DNA of 56,097 nt from an uncultured Pelagibacteraceae bacterium (GCA_902582155.1 CACHRI010000006.1:1-56097); one strand, 5' to 3'. Shown: positions 1 to 9,114, counted from the stretch's first letter. Notes: generated from the sequence alone by a model not told the origin. A program made the numbers and translations.

Positions 1-1085
1 CCCCTTTTATAAAAGTTGAAGCTACTAGATTCACAGAGGTTGGGTATGTAGGACGAGACGTTGAACAGATAGTAAGAGATCTTGTTGAAATAGCTATAGC
101 TATGGAACGAGAGAAAAAAAGAAAAGAGGTTTATGCTAAAGCACAATTGCTAGCTGAAAATAAAGTTTTAGATGCTTTAGTTGGAAATAAGGCTTCAGTA
201 GCTACAAGAGAAAGTTTTAGAAAAAGGCTCAGAAACGGTGATTTAGACGATAAACAAATTGAAATTGAAGTATTAGATAATGCTTCAACAATGCCAAGTT
301 TTGAAATCCCTGGCATGCCTGGTGCAAATGTTGGAATGGTAAATATTGGAGAAATACTTGGTAAGTCAATGGGAAATAAAAAAGGTAAAAAGAAAAAAAT
401 GACTGTTAAAGAGTCTCACGAAATTTTAGTTGCACAAGAGTCTGATAAAATGATCGAGGAAGATAAAATCGTGCAAGAAGCAAAAAAATCGACAGAAGAT
501 AACGGAATTGTTTTTTTAGATGAGATAGATAAAGTTTCAGCTAGAGGTGATAGAGTAGGTGGAGATGTTTCAAGAGAAGGTGTTCAAAGAGATCTTCTAC
601 CTTTAATTGAGGGAACTACTGTTAACACAAAACATGGGCCAATTAAAACAGATCACATTTTATTTATAGCGTCAGGAGCTTTTCAACTTGCAAAACCTTC
701 TGATTTACTTCCTGAGTTACAAGGTAGATTGCCAATAAGAGTTGAATTAAGCGCATTAAATGAAAAAGATTTTATAAGAATTCTTAAAGAGCCAGATAAC
801 AGTTTAATAAAGCAATATAAAGCATTATTAAAAACAGAAAATGTTGATCTTGAATTTAAAGATGATGGTATTGAAATGCTTGCAAAAATATCTACTGAGG
901 TTAATTCTTCAATAGAAAATATTGGGGCAAGAAGATTACACACAATTATCGAAAAAGTTTTAGATGATATAAGTTTTAACGCAACCGATAGAGCAGGAGA
1001 AAAAATAGTCGTTGACAAAGAGTTTGTACAGAAAAACTTAGGAAACTTGGTAAAAGATACTGATCTTTCAAAATTTATTTTATAA
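1..1085 (+). CDS. hslU: ATP-dependent protease ATPase subunit HslU (5' truncated by window)
   Basis: This is the AAA+ unfoldase that feeds substrates to the HslV peptidase in the cytoplasm. The frame is open from the first bases of the window, where [21 protein letters not shown], the family block just after Walker A, can be read, so the true start and Walker A lie upstream. Walker B (FLDEIDKV) is at nt 511-534. The [15 protein letters not shown] block and sensor-2 motif [14 protein letters not shown] follow, and the protein ends in DLSKFIL, typical of HslU. The less conserved I-domain lies between. The stop overlaps the convergent Smr gene by 6 bp. The partner hslV is presumably just upstream, outside the window. 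Confidence 0.97.
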   Translation, partial: PFIKVEATRFTEVGYVGRDVEQIVRDLVEIAIAMEREKKRKEVYAKAQLLAENKVLDALVGNKASVATRESFRKRLRNGDLDDKQIEIEVLDNASTMPSFEIPGMPGANVGMVNIGEILGKSMGNKKGKKKKMTVKESHEILVAQESDKMIEEDKIVQEAKKSTEDNGIVFLDEIDKVSARGDRVGGDVSREGVQRDLLPLIEGTTVNTKHGPIKTDHILFIASGAFQLAKPSDLLPELQGRLPIRVELSALNEKDFIRILKEPDNSLIKQYKALLKTENVDLEFKDDGIEMLAKISTEVNSSIENIGARRLHTIIEKVLDDISFNATDRAGEKIVVDKEFVQKNLGNLVKDTDLSKFIL

Positions 1086-1493
1086 CTTTTTTAGTTTGAT
1101 TAACAACGCGCCTTCCCCACCATCTTTTTGAGGTGGATTAACGACCGATAAAACCAATTTTGAAATTTCTAAATCTGACTTAATAAATTCAGGAACGGAA
1201 AATCTTAATTTGCTCAATTCTGAGGACTTGTAAATATCGTCCTGGTTTGAATGCAGTCCTTTTCCTGTGATAAAAAGGATTTCCCTATAATTTCTTTCAC
1301 TGCAAGATTTTATTACTTCTTTAACTTTTTTGTTAGCTTGATCTAAAGTCAATCCGTGTAAATCGAAACTATATTTCCTTGTTGAACTCTTTATTTGATA
1401 TTCTTTATCTTTATTGGGAACATGAGATGTGTCTTCTAAAAAATTTTTCCAGTCCTCCCTGTCTTTTTTTGATAAAGTGTCTTTTTTTTTCAC
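1080..1493 (-). CDS. Smr-domain protein
   Basis: This 137-residue protein has a lysine-rich N-terminal stretch of about 40 residues followed by a Smr (small MutS-related) domain. The signatures seen are DLHGLT at residues 44-49 and TGKGLHS at 76-82, matching the DLHG and TGxG motifs of nickase-type Smr domains. The family includes nucleases and RNA-processing enzymes, so the exact substrate is unknown. The start overlaps the stop of the upstream Tim44-like gene by 4 bp, which suggests translational coupling. Its 3' end overlaps hslU convergently. Confidence 0.9.
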   Translation of the reverse strand: MKKKDTLSKKDREDWKNFLEDTSHVPNKDKEYQIKSSTRKYSFDLHGLTLDQANKKVKEVIKSCSERNYREILFITGKGLHSNQDDIYKSSELSKLRFSVPEFIKSDLEISKLVLSVVNPPQKDGGEGALLIKLKKL

Positions 1494-2098
1494 TTAGGTA
1501 AGATTTCAGCTAAATACCAATTAGGACTATTGCTTGTTACTTTCTTAGAAAATTTCCAATGATCTGTAACAGTTTTTATCCGATCTGGATTGCCTTCTAA
1601 AACATTATTCTCTTTATCTTTTTTTACTGAGATTATATCTGATACAAATTTTACTGTTGCAAATATATTATCTTGAACTTTTTCATATTTTTCTAGATTC
1701 GATTCTTTCATTCCGATAAAAGTTAGTTCAGATTTTATACCTTTGTCTTCTCTGTCTGAAATTGCATGATTAAAATTGGTAGCCATTCTTGGTGTTAAAA
1801 GATCTTTTAAACCTTTTTTGTCTCCTTTTGCAAATGCAGTAATTATTGTTTCGTAAGCTATTTCTGCACCTTTTATAAATTTATCCTTCTCTTCACCTTC
1901 AAGGTCATTAGTACTAGTCTTTGTAAATTTCACTTCTTGTTTTTTTTGAAATTCCTCAAATTTTTTTTCAGAAAATGTAGGATATATTTTATCCTCATGG
2001 CCAGTTTTCCTTCCTAAAATACTCCTTAGTCTTAGGATGATAAAACCAGCTATCATGGCTAATAAAATTATATCTATGTACCCAAAATTACTACTCAT
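1490..2098 (-). CDS. Tim44-like domain protein (TimA family)
   Basis: This 202-residue protein has one N-terminal membrane segment (about residues 7-24), then a basic RLRSILGRKTG stretch and a charged linker. A C-terminal Tim44-like fold follows, seen in the spaced pattern FIKGAEIAYETIITAFAKGD and the late DHWKFSK...SPNWYLAEI. Bacterial members resemble the mitochondrial import factor Tim44 and are common in alphaproteobacteria. They are thought to sit on the inner membrane, with a role that is not well defined. It lies head to head with fxsA across 44 bp. I am confident of the family but not of the function. Confidence 0.88.
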   Translation of the reverse strand: MSSNFGYIDIILLAMIAGFIILRLRSILGRKTGHEDKIYPTFSEKKFEEFQKKQEVKFTKTSTNDLEGEEKDKFIKGAEIAYETIITAFAKGDKKGLKDLLTPRMATNFNHAISDREDKGIKSELTFIGMKESNLEKYEKVQDNIFATVKFVSDIISVKKDKENNVLEGNPDRIKTVTDHWKFSKKVTSNSPNWYLAEILPK

Positions 2099-2142
2099 AG
2101 ATTGCTAAATATACATTATTAATATATTTTTGTATCAGACAA

Positions 2143-2556
2143 ATGAACACAATACTAATCTCAATTATTGCAATACCTATAATAGAAATATTGATTTTTA
2201 TCAAAATTGGCGAAAAAATTGGCGCTTTAAATACAATTTTACTGATATTTTTGACTGCAATAATTGGAATTTACTTCGCAAGAATTCAAGGAATAAAAAC
2301 TATAAAATCTGGATTGGTAAATGTTTACCAAAATAAATTACCAGTAAAAGAAATATTCTCTGGAGCCTCTATAGCTATAGCCGCAATTTTCCTTATAATC
2401 CCAGGTTTTTTTACTGATGTTTTAGGTTTTTTGCTGCTGGTACCATTTACAAGGAGTCTTTTAATAAGATCTATCTTAACAAAAAAAGAATTTAATAAGA
2501 AAGAGAGCGAGATAATTGAAGCAGAAGTTGTTGATGAGAAAAAAGATGACTTATAA
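2143..2556 (+). CDS. fxsA: FxsA family membrane protein
   Basis: This 137-residue protein has hydrophobic segments at about residues 3-17, 26-46 and 74-105. It carries the family pattern of an early glutamate in a hydrophobic helix (IPIIEILIFIKIG), then IGIYFARIQG and the IPGFFTDVLGFLLLVPFTR loop-helix that is the hallmark of FxsA. The C-terminus is acidic and cytoplasmic. E. coli FxsA is linked to suppression of phage T7 exclusion, but its ordinary role is unknown. The chosen ATG keeps the first hydrophobic helix. The 3' end overlaps the SecB-like gene, so the two are probably co-expressed. Confidence 0.9.
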   Translation: MNTILISIIAIPIIEILIFIKIGEKIGALNTILLIFLTAIIGIYFARIQGIKTIKSGLVNVYQNKLPVKEIFSGASIAIAAIFLIIPGFFTDVLGFLLLVPFTRSLLIRSILTKKEFNKKESEIIEAEVVDEKKDDL

Positions 2557-2962
2557 AATAGTAGCAAAATATATAAGTGATTTAGAATTTAATGTACCTA
2601 AAACTGATACATTTCTTTCTTTAAGCAAAGATATCTCCAACTATAAATTTAAAATTGATATTAAAAGCAATCGGTATAAAGAAAATATAATAGAGATACA
2701 GACAACATTGGCTTTAGTGGCAAAAGAGACTGGTAAAAATCTTATCAAAGCGCTTGCAACTTTCTCCGCGCTAGTAGAATTAGATAAAAATCTAAAAGAA
2801 AAAAAAGAACTAGAAGAAATTATTTTGATCAAAGTTCCTAATGAAATTTACCCTGAATTAAGAAATATTTTTATTTTTGTATTTGAGAAATCAGGTTTTA
2901 AAGAGATAAACATTGAAGAAAAAGTTGATTTCAAACATCTTTACTTGTCAAGAAAAAATTAA
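2546..2962 (+). CDS. secB: SecB-like protein-export chaperone
   Basis: This protein of about 138 residues resembles SecB, the cytosolic chaperone that holds precursors for SecA. It starts YKIVAKYISDLEFNVP, like the SecB N-terminal block (xxKYIKDLSFExP). It continues with the alternating beta-strand pattern and with LVALEL-like and IYPELRNIFIF stretches. In-frame alternatives exist: a TTG at 2516 and an ATG at 2534. I chose ATG 2546 because the SecB homology begins there and it overlaps fxsA by only 11 bp. The protein is diverged, so the call rests on pattern plus position: secB next to dnaQ is a conserved alphaproteobacterial arrangement. The stop overlaps convergent dnaQ by 4 bp. Confidence 0.78.
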   Translation: MTYKIVAKYISDLEFNVPKTDTFLSLSKDISNYKFKIDIKSNRYKENIIEIQTTLALVAKETGKNLIKALATFSALVELDKNLKEKKELEEIILIKVPNEIYPELRNIFIFVFEKSGFKEINIEEKVDFKHLYLSRKN

Positions 2963-3621
2963 TAAAAATTTTTTTTAAGCTCAACTTTTAAGAAATTTTC
3001 ATGGTTTTTTAATTCATCTAGACTTGGAGATATTATTTTTTTTGAATGTTCTGTAAATTTTTTAGTTTTTACTACTTTAAGGTTATCATTATTAAATGAT
3101 AATTTAGGTTCTTTAGCATCTAAAAGATTTATATAAACTTCTCTTAAAAGGTCGCAATCTAATAAAGCGTTATGTTTAGTTCTTCTAGAAAGATCGACAT
3201 TAAATCTTCTACATAGAGCATCTAACGAATTAGAAGATCCTGGAAATTTTGTTCTAGCAAGCTCTAAAGTATCTATTATTTTGTTATCTTTAATAATATC
3301 TTTATTTAGCAATTTTAATTCAAAATTTATAAATGGGATATCAAAGGAAGCATTATGGATTATTAAATCTTTTCCTTTTACAAAAGAAATAAGCTCATCA
3401 CATATTTCTGCAAATTTTGGTTTTTTTCTCAAAAAATCCGTTGAAAAACCATGGATCTTGTAAGCTTCGTCAGGCACATTTCTTTCTGGATTTATAATTT
3501 TATGAAAAATTTTTTTTGTCGGAATTAATTCTGAAGTTTCAATACAGGCTATTTCTACTATTCTATGATTGTCTCTAAAAGATAATCCTGTTGTTTCGAT
3601 ATCTAAAAAAATTTCAGTCAT
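2959..3621 (-). CDS. dnaQ: DNA polymerase III epsilon subunit (3'-5' proofreading exonuclease)
   Basis: This is a DEDDh exonuclease of 220 residues. The metal-binding set is visible: Asp7 and Glu9 (FLDIETTG), Asp94 (HNASFDIPF), and His150/Asp155 (KHNALLDCDLL). The C-terminal tail of about 45 residues is lysine-rich and would contain the segment that binds the polymerase alpha subunit. It proofreads during chromosome replication. The start overlaps the stop of coaE by 4 bp in the leftward chain ppsR-maf-aroE-coaE-dnaQ, in which each pair of neighbours overlaps by 4 bp. Confidence 0.95.
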   Translation of the reverse strand: MTEIFLDIETTGLSFRDNHRIVEIACIETSELIPTKKIFHKIINPERNVPDEAYKIHGFSTDFLRKKPKFAEICDELISFVKGKDLIIHNASFDIPFINFELKLLNKDIIKDNKIIDTLELARTKFPGSSNSLDALCRRFNVDLSRRTKHNALLDCDLLREVYINLLDAKEPKLSFNNDNLKVVKTKKFTEHSKKIISPSLDELKNHENFLKVELKKNFY

Positions 3622-4175
3622 TTTCTTATTATATCATTAACTTTTTTCTTAAGCACAACTTTTGATTTGTTATTAACAATAACATAATTGCAATACTTAA
3701 TCTTTTTTTTTGCTGGTATTTGGCTTTTATCTAATAACAAAAACATTTTTTTATCCCCGCCATTTTCCACATACCGTTTAAGTCTTAATTTTTTTGGAGA
3801 AATAACGATTATAATATAATCGAAAAATTTATTAAGCTTGCTTTCAATTAATAATGGAATTTCAAAAAATAAGATTTTTCTAGATTTATTTTTTTTGTGA
3901 AAGAAATACATTTTTTTTCTTACCTCAGGATGAATAAAGCTACCTAAAGATTTAAGTGAAATTTTCTTGCTTAATAATTTTCTTTTAATCTCGAATTTTA
4001 AATTCTGTTCTTTTAGTTTAAAACGTTTAGATAGTTTTTTTTTAAACAAATTGTTTTTATAGAGTTTTTGTACCTCATGATCAGCACTGAAAATTAACTT
4101 TGAGTTTTTTGATAATAATTTTACCACTGTTGATTTTCCTGAAGATATTGAACCTGTTATACCAATTTTCATCAA
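3618..4175 (-). CDS. coaE: Dephospho-CoA kinase
   Basis: CoaE catalyses the last step of coenzyme A synthesis, the ATP-dependent 3'-phosphorylation of dephospho-CoA. The 185-residue protein has the P-loop GSISSGKS at residues 8-15. It also has the family stretches FSADHEVQKLY (with the substrate-binding Asp), FIHPEVRK and FFEIPLLIES. It is lysine-rich even for this genome. It overlaps aroE and dnaQ by 4 bp at either end, so it is almost certainly translated in a coupled way. Confidence 0.94.
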   Translation of the reverse strand: MMKIGITGSISSGKSTVVKLLSKNSKLIFSADHEVQKLYKNNLFKKKLSKRFKLKEQNLKFEIKRKLLSKKISLKSLGSFIHPEVRKKMYFFHKKNKSRKILFFEIPLLIESKLNKFFDYIIIVISPKKLRLKRYVENGGDKKMFLLLDKSQIPAKKKIKYCNYVIVNNKSKVVLKKKVNDIIRK

Positions 4176-5002
4176 GATATTTTTGACTCTAGTAATTTTA
4201 TTAAATCGTCATCAATCTCAGGATTAATTTTATTCCACAAATAAAATGACTTCTGGCCCTGATAAATGAACATATTTAATCCATTATGTGTGCTTATTTT
4301 GTTTGATTTAAAATACTTCAATAACTTTGTTTGTGGCGGGTTATAAATTGTATCTATGTAAATCATATCTTTCTTGTAATTTTCTAAATTTATTTCAAAT
4401 TCATCATCTTGTTTTAAACCAAGACTTGTAGCGTTTATAAGTATATCAAATTTCTTGAGCTCTTCGGAACATTTTTCCCATCTCAGAATTTTCAAAGTTT
4501 TAAATTTATTCTTCAAAAATAGAGACTTGTCATATGTTCTATTTGATAATGAAATATCTGTAATATTAGATTTCATTAAGGCTAAAATTATTGATGGAGA
4601 AACACCGCCGGCCCCTAAAATTAAAGCTTTTTTATTTTTTTTTTCATCATTTATAATTGATTTAAGATACGCTGCCTGAAAACCATAAACATCTGTGTTT
4701 TCACCAGTAACATCGTTATTTTCATCTAGCATTACTGTATTCACTGAATATGTTTCTTTTGCATCATTAACAGTTTTTGAAAGTAATGGTATTATCGATC
4801 TCTTGTAAGGCAGTGTAACATTGATACCTTTTATATCCCCGGATTTAATTTTTTTTATTATACTTTCAATTTCATTTTCTTTAACATTTAATAATTCATA
4901 CTCTGCTTGTATATTATATTTTTTAAACCAATAATTATGTAGAGTAGGAGAGAGAGAATGAGATATTGGATCACCTATAATTGCAAATTTAATTTTACTC
5001 AT
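4172..5002 (-). CDS. aroE: Shikimate dehydrogenase
   Basis: AroE reduces 3-dehydroshikimate with NADPH in aromatic amino-acid synthesis. The 276-residue protein has the shikimate-binding block ISHSLSPTLHN (13-23) and the catalytic lysine Lys67 in NVTLPYKRSI. Asn102 and Asp104 lie in ENTDVYGF, and the dinucleotide-binding loop is GAGGV (130-134). The NADP-selecting NRT motif appears in SLSNRTYDKS. Length is normal. It sits in the overlapping chain maf-aroE-coaE-dnaQ, a gene order common near alphaproteobacterial origins. Confidence 0.96.
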   Translation of the reverse strand: MSKIKFAIIGDPISHSLSPTLHNYWFKKYNIQAEYELLNVKENEIESIIKKIKSGDIKGINVTLPYKRSIIPLLSKTVNDAKETYSVNTVMLDENNDVTGENTDVYGFQAAYLKSIINDEKKNKKALILGAGGVSPSIILALMKSNITDISLSNRTYDKSLFLKNKFKTLKILRWEKCSEELKKFDILINATSLGLKQDDEFEINLENYKKDMIYIDTIYNPPQTKLLKYFKSNKISTHNGLNMFIYQGQKSFYLWNKINPEIDDDLIKLLESKIS

Positions 5003-5583
5003 AATTTATAATTATCAATATATTCTTTAATCTGCTTAATCGGCAACCCCATAATTGAGTCTTGGTCACCTTTTACATATTCAAATAAATCTAAACCATT
5101 AGCTTCAATTTGATATACCCCGTAAGATCTTAGAGTTTCAGTATCAATTTTATTAAGATAATTTTTAAGATAATCAACAGATAAGTTTTTCATTTTTAGT
5201 TCAGACTTATCTGTGTAATTCCAAATCATAGATCCATTTTTTGTTATGCAAACAGAACTTATTAAAAAATGTTTTTTTCCATTTAACTTTTTTAGTATTT
5301 TAAAAGCCTCTTCACGATCTTTAGGTTTATTTATTACTCTATCATCCAAAGAAACGACACTGTCTGCACCAAGCACAAGTTTATTTGGTTGGGTAGAACT
5401 AACTTTAATTGACTTAAGTTCTGCGAGATTTTTAGATATCATTTCTGGGTCAGCACCCTTTTCTAACAAGGCTTCTTTAACTTGGTCTTCGTCTACATTA
5501 GATGGTACTACAGAAGAATTAATTTTATATCTATCTAAAATTTGTTTTCTAACTCCACTTTTTGATGCTAAAATTATTTTCAT
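4999..5583 (-). CDS. maf: Maf-like nucleoside triphosphate pyrophosphatase
   Basis: Maf/YhdE proteins hydrolyse modified or canonical NTPs to NMP and pyrophosphate as house-cleaning enzymes, and have been linked to septum control. The 194-residue protein has the N-terminal ASKSGVRKQIL block (family S-x-x-R-x-x-L), the VDE motif (VPSNVDEDQVKE), GADSVVSLDD with the catalytic Asp, and NKPKDREEAFKIL. The usual GRW/GRD loop is not clear. Position between ppsR and aroE matches the usual alphaproteobacterial order. Start and stop both overlap neighbours by 4 bp. Confidence 0.93.
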   Translation of the reverse strand: MKIILASKSGVRKQILDRYKINSSVVPSNVDEDQVKEALLEKGADPEMISKNLAELKSIKVSSTQPNKLVLGADSVVSLDDRVINKPKDREEAFKILKKLNGKKHFLISSVCITKNGSMIWNYTDKSELKMKNLSVDYLKNYLNKIDTETLRSYGVYQIEANGLDLFEYVKGDQDSIMGLPIKQIKEYIDNYKL

Positions 5584-6401
5584 TTATTTTTTTTAATATC
5601 AATAATTTTAATAATTGAAGCCGCAGTTTCCTCAACAGATTTTCTTGTAACATCAATTGTTGGCCAGTTATATTTTTTGAATAATTTTTTTGAGTCTTCC
5701 ACTTCTTTTTTAATTGCCTCTATGTTGGTGTAGTTAGATGATCTATTTTCTTGCATCAAAGCGACTCTATTTCTTCTTATATCAGATAATCTATCAGGAT
5801 CCGCGAACAAGCCTATTACACAAGATTTTATGCTGTTGTCTTTTAAAGACTCTGGAATTTCTTGATCAGGTACTAATGGTATATTAGTTGTCTTATAACC
5901 TCGGTTCGCCAAATATATAGAAGTAGGAGTTTTACTCGTTCTGCTTACACCCAGTAATATCACATCGGACTTAGTTAAATCTTCAGTTTTTTTTCCATCG
6001 TCATGAGACATTGTAAATTGAATCGCTTCTATTCTTTTGTAATAGTCTTCGTCCAATACATGCTGAGCGCTTGGTTTGTGTATAGCTTTCTGATTAAGAA
6101 GTTTTGAAAACGCTAAAATTAAATTTCCCAAAACACCAAAACATGGAATGTTTGTTTCTTCACATTTCTTTGACAGGTACTTTGCCAATTTAGTTTCAAC
6201 AATTGTATAAAGAATTATTGGATTTGTTACGCCCTTGCTCTCATTTATAATTTTATCTACTTGTTGTTCAGTTCTTACGAAAAAAAATTCTTTCTTATCA
6301 TATTGAAAATTTTTAAATTGAGACTGTAAAGAGAGAAATATTCTATCTAGAGTTTCACCTGTTGAATCTGATATTAAATATACACTATATTTTTCGTTCA
6401 T
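5580..6401 (-). CDS. ppsR: Pyruvate,phosphate dikinase / PEP synthase regulatory protein (DUF299)
   Basis: This bifunctional kinase/phosphotransferase family switches pyruvate,phosphate dikinase or PEP synthase off and on by threonine phosphorylation. The 273-residue protein has the N-terminal SDSTGETLDR, the P-loop-like GVSRTSKT at residues 151-158 and the FTMSHDDG motif at 129-136. It is the first gene of the leftward chain and faces the candidate replication origin. A DUF299 gene opposite hemE is the arrangement I associate with the Caulobacter and Rickettsia origins. Confidence 0.93.
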   Translation of the reverse strand: MNEKYSVYLISDSTGETLDRIFLSLQSQFKNFQYDKKEFFFVRTEQQVDKIINESKGVTNPIILYTIVETKLAKYLSKKCEETNIPCFGVLGNLILAFSKLLNQKAIHKPSAQHVLDEDYYKRIEAIQFTMSHDDGKKTEDLTKSDVILLGVSRTSKTPTSIYLANRGYKTTNIPLVPDQEIPESLKDNSIKSCVIGLFADPDRLSDIRRNRVALMQENRSSNYTNIEAIKKEVEDSKKLFKKYNWPTIDVTRKSVEETAASIIKIIDIKKNK

Positions 6402-6684
6402 ATATTTGTTGATAATTAATGAATAACATTAAATTATTAGTTTTATTAAAAAGATTAAAATTATTACTCACATTAACTAACATAACTAGTACATTTTATT
6501 CATTGTTAATTATTTTATACCTAAAATATGAAAATTGTGAGTATAATTATAATTTGGTTTAAATTGACACTAATATTTCACTTTAAGCTGGGTATAAAGT
6601 GTTTAAAACCAAGTATAATTATATATGATCACTACTAACATGACCTATTACAATTAATATACTTATTAATATATTATTTAATTA
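6402..6684. other. Candidate chromosomal replication origin (oriC)
   Basis: This 283-bp gap is almost pure A+T and non-coding. It separates a leftward block (ppsR-maf-aroE-coaE-dnaQ) from a rightward block (hemE-hemH-hemJ-rho). It holds an inverted pair of TACTCACA octamers (6465-6472 and, on the other strand, 6536-6543). The first lies in TTACTCACA, one mismatch from the relaxed DnaA box TTATNCACA. Nested inverted repeats lie at 6553-6613. In Caulobacter and Rickettsia the origin lies beside hemE, so synteny supports oriC. The DnaA boxes are weak and I could not compute GC skew. Confidence 0.55.
6539..6624. repeat. Nested inverted and direct repeats in the hemE upstream gap
   Basis: AGTATAATTATA occurs twice in direct orientation, at about 6539 and 6612. 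Between the copies, TTGGTTTAAA (6554-6563) is mirrored by TTTAAAACCAA (6602-6612), and inside that CACTTTA (6579-6585) is mirrored by TAAAGTG (6595-6601). The whole can fold as a two-tier cruciform. It could be part of the origin or a hemE regulatory site. Confidence 0.6.
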
Positions 6685-7686
6685 ATGAGTAACTTGTTAG
6701 ATTGTTTAATAAATAGAAAAAGTTCTTCAGTTCCTGTATGGTTCATGAGACAGGCTGGAAGATATTTACCTGAATTTAGAACTATAAGATCAAAAAATAA
6801 AGATTTTCTCAAATTATGTTTTAATAGTGAATTAGCTAAAGAGATAACTCTGCAGCCAATAAAAAGATTCGATCTTGATGCAGCAATTATTTTTTCTGAT
6901 ATTCTTGTGGTTCCTTACGCTTTAAATCAAAATATTGACTTCAAAGGTGTAGACGGTCCAAATATAAATGAACTTAATCTTAATAGTCTTCTTAATACCT
7001 CTAAAAAGAGTTTTTTATCAAAATTAGCACCAGTTTATGATGCTATTAAAATTACAAGAAAAAATTTAAAAAAAGAAAAATCTTTAATATCTTTCGTTGG
7101 CGCGCCTTGGACTTTATTAATTTATATTTTTGGCATGAAAGAGGGAAATAAATTAAATAAAAACATTTTTTCAAAAAAAAAAAATGAGATTAAATTAGTT
7201 ATGAAAAAGTTAGAAATTTTTTTAGAATTTCATATTGAAGAACAAATTAAATCTGGGGCAGATACTGTGCAGATATTTGATTCGTGGGCTGGACTTATAG
7301 ACGAAGATGATCTTGAGGAATTTTGCTTTGGACCAAACCAGAGACTCGTAAATTTTGTTAGGAGGAAAAAAATCCCAACTATATGTTTCCCTAAAGGTCT
7401 AAAAAAAAACTATAAAACTTTTAATGAAGTAGTAAATTGTGAAGGTTTAAATATTGACCAACATGTTGATCCTTCATGGGCCAGAGAAAACTTAAAAGAT
7501 GTGTGTATTCAAGGAGGAATGGATCCACAACTACTTCTTAAAGACAGTAAATTAGTTTTAAAGGAAGTTGAAAAATATTTAAGTATATTTAAGAATAATC
7601 CCTACATATTTAATCTTGGCCATGGTATTCTTCCCCAAACTAATCCAGAAATAATAAAAAAAATTGTAGACAAAATAAAAAAATGA
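6685..7686 (+). CDS. hemE: Uroporphyrinogen decarboxylase
   Basis: HemE removes four carboxyl groups from uroporphyrinogen III to give coproporphyrinogen III in the cytoplasm. The 333-residue protein opens with the diagnostic WFMRQAGRYLPEFR block (residues 19-32). The catalytic aspartate is Asp72 in FSDILVVPYAL, and FVGAPWTLLIY and the late GHGILPQTNPE motif are also present. The ATG overlaps TTAATTAATG of the AT-rich gap and has no clear Shine-Dalgarno. It overlaps hemH by 4 bp, so hemE-hemH-hemJ form a unit. Confidence 0.97.
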   Translation: MSNLLDCLINRKSSSVPVWFMRQAGRYLPEFRTIRSKNKDFLKLCFNSELAKEITLQPIKRFDLDAAIIFSDILVVPYALNQNIDFKGVDGPNINELNLNSLLNTSKKSFLSKLAPVYDAIKITRKNLKKEKSLISFVGAPWTLLIYIFGMKEGNKLNKNIFSKKKNEIKLVMKKLEIFLEFHIEEQIKSGADTVQIFDSWAGLIDEDDLEEFCFGPNQRLVNFVRRKKIPTICFPKGLKKNYKTFNEVVNCEGLNIDQHVDPSWARENLKDVCIQGGMDPQLLLKDSKLVLKEVEKYLSIFKNNPYIFNLGHGILPQTNPEIIKKIVDKIKK

Positions 7687-8675
7687 ACTCAGATCATCCA
7701 AAAATAAATTACGGTAAAACTGGAATATTATTAGTAAACCTTGGTACACCAGACTCCACTAGCTGGTGGGACATCAGAAAATACTTAAAAGAATTTCTTT
7801 CTGACAAAAGAGTAATCGAGGTAAACCCATTTTTATGGAAAATTATTCTATTTTTAATAATTTTAAATTTTAGGCCGTCCAAAACAGCTAAAGCTTATAA
7901 AGAAATATGGATGGAAAAAGAAAATATGTCTCCCTTAAGATATTATACCATAATGCAAACCAAGAAACTTTTGGATAGAATAGGTGGCAAAAATCTGATT
8001 GTTGACTATGCGATGAGATATGGAAATCCTAGTATTAGTGATAAAATCAACAAACTTCATAAAGCAGGATGTGAGAAGCTTATAATTCTTCCGCTGTACC
8101 CTCAATATGCTGCAGCAACTACAGCCACTGTTTGTGATGAAGTTTATAGGGTTTTGATGAAAATGAGATGGCAACCAAGTTTACAAATAATACCTCACTA
8201 CGAGTCAGAGCCTCTCTATATAAATGCTCTAGTAAATAGTATTAAAACTAAAATTTCACAATTATCTTGGAAACCGGAACTTATAATAGCTTCCTACCAC
8301 GGAATACCTCAAAAATATTTTGACAAGGGAGACCCTTACCAATGTTATTGTCAAAAAACATCAAGATTAATAAAAGAAAAATTTAAAGACATTAATTTGA
8401 TTACAACTTTTCAATCAAGATTCGGACCAGATGCTTGGCTGCAGCCATATACGGATAAAACTTTAGAAAAACTCCCAAAAGAAGGAAAAAAAAATGTGCT
8501 TGTAATTTGTCCTGGTTTTTCATCAGACTGTGTTGAAACTTTAGAAGAAATATCTATACAGGGAAGGGATTCATTTCTAGGTGCGGGAGGAAAAAATTTT
8601 GATATTGTCCCGTGTTTAAATGATAGTGAAGATCACATTAATTTGCTTGAAAAATTAGCTAAAGACGCAATTTAA
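7683..8675 (+). CDS. hemH: Ferrochelatase
   Basis: HemH inserts ferrous iron into protoporphyrin IX, the last step of heme synthesis, at the inner membrane surface. The 330-residue protein has LVNLGTPDS near the N-terminus and SYHGIPQKYFDKGDPY with the catalytic His at about 205. The later CPGFSSDCVETLEEI carries the conserved glutamate. CxxxC-like cysteines around QCYCQ and SDCVETL hint at, but do not prove, an iron-sulfur cluster. It starts inside the end of hemE. Confidence 0.97.
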   Translation: MNSDHPKINYGKTGILLVNLGTPDSTSWWDIRKYLKEFLSDKRVIEVNPFLWKIILFLIILNFRPSKTAKAYKEIWMEKENMSPLRYYTIMQTKKLLDRIGGKNLIVDYAMRYGNPSISDKINKLHKAGCEKLIILPLYPQYAAATTATVCDEVYRVLMKMRWQPSLQIIPHYESEPLYINALVNSIKTKISQLSWKPELIIASYHGIPQKYFDKGDPYQCYCQKTSRLIKEKFKDINLITTFQSRFGPDAWLQPYTDKTLEKLPKEGKKNVLVICPGFSSDCVETLEEISIQGRDSFLGAGGKNFDIVPCLNDSEDHINLLEKLAKDAI

Positions 8676-8679
8676 ATTT

Positions 8680-9114
8680 ATGAATGCATATTTAACTTTT
8701 AAATCTCTTCATTTGATAGCAGTTATATCATGGATGGCTGGCTTATTATATCTACCCAGGATATTTGTCTATCACTCTGATGTTAGAAATAATAGGGTGC
8801 AATCTGAAACATTCAAACTTATGGAAAGAAGGTTATATTTTTACATTATGAATCCCGCTATGATTTTGTCCTGGATTTTCGGTATTTTATTAATTCACAC
8901 TCAAGGTCTAGATAGTCTAAACTTCTTATGGATGAAAGTTAAGCTAGGCCTAGTAATTATATTAACTGGCTATCATTTATACTTATTATCTTTACTAAAT
9001 GACTTTCAGATCGATAATAACAGCAAATCTTCAAAGTTTTTTAGATATATAAACGAAGTACCTACCGTTTTGTTAATTATCATCATTTTTGTAGTTGTTT
9101 TTAAACCATTATAA
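8680..9114 (+). CDS. hemJ: Protoporphyrinogen oxidase HemJ
   Basis: HemJ is the membrane protoporphyrinogen IX oxidase used by many alphaproteobacteria in place of HemG/HemY. The 144-residue protein has four predicted helices and the family signature HLIAVISWMAGLLYLPRIFVYH, shown here in two parts as HLIAVISWMAG and LLYLPRIFVYH. The conserved residues are His11, Arg27 and His32. It starts four bases after hemH, so three heme genes are co-transcribed. Confidence 0.93.
   Translation: MNAYLTFKSLHLIAVISWMAGLLYLPRIFVYHSDVRNNRVQSETFKLMERRLYFYIMNPAMILSWIFGILLIHTQGLDSLNFLWMKVKLGLVIILTGYHLYLLSLLNDFQIDNNSKSSKFFRYINEVPTVLLIIIIFVVVFKPL

Noticed and set aside
6564-6598. TTGACA and TATAAA as a hemE promoter
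   Set aside because: The spacing is 23 bp, too long for a normal sigma-70 promoter; the elements may just reflect the inverted repeats.
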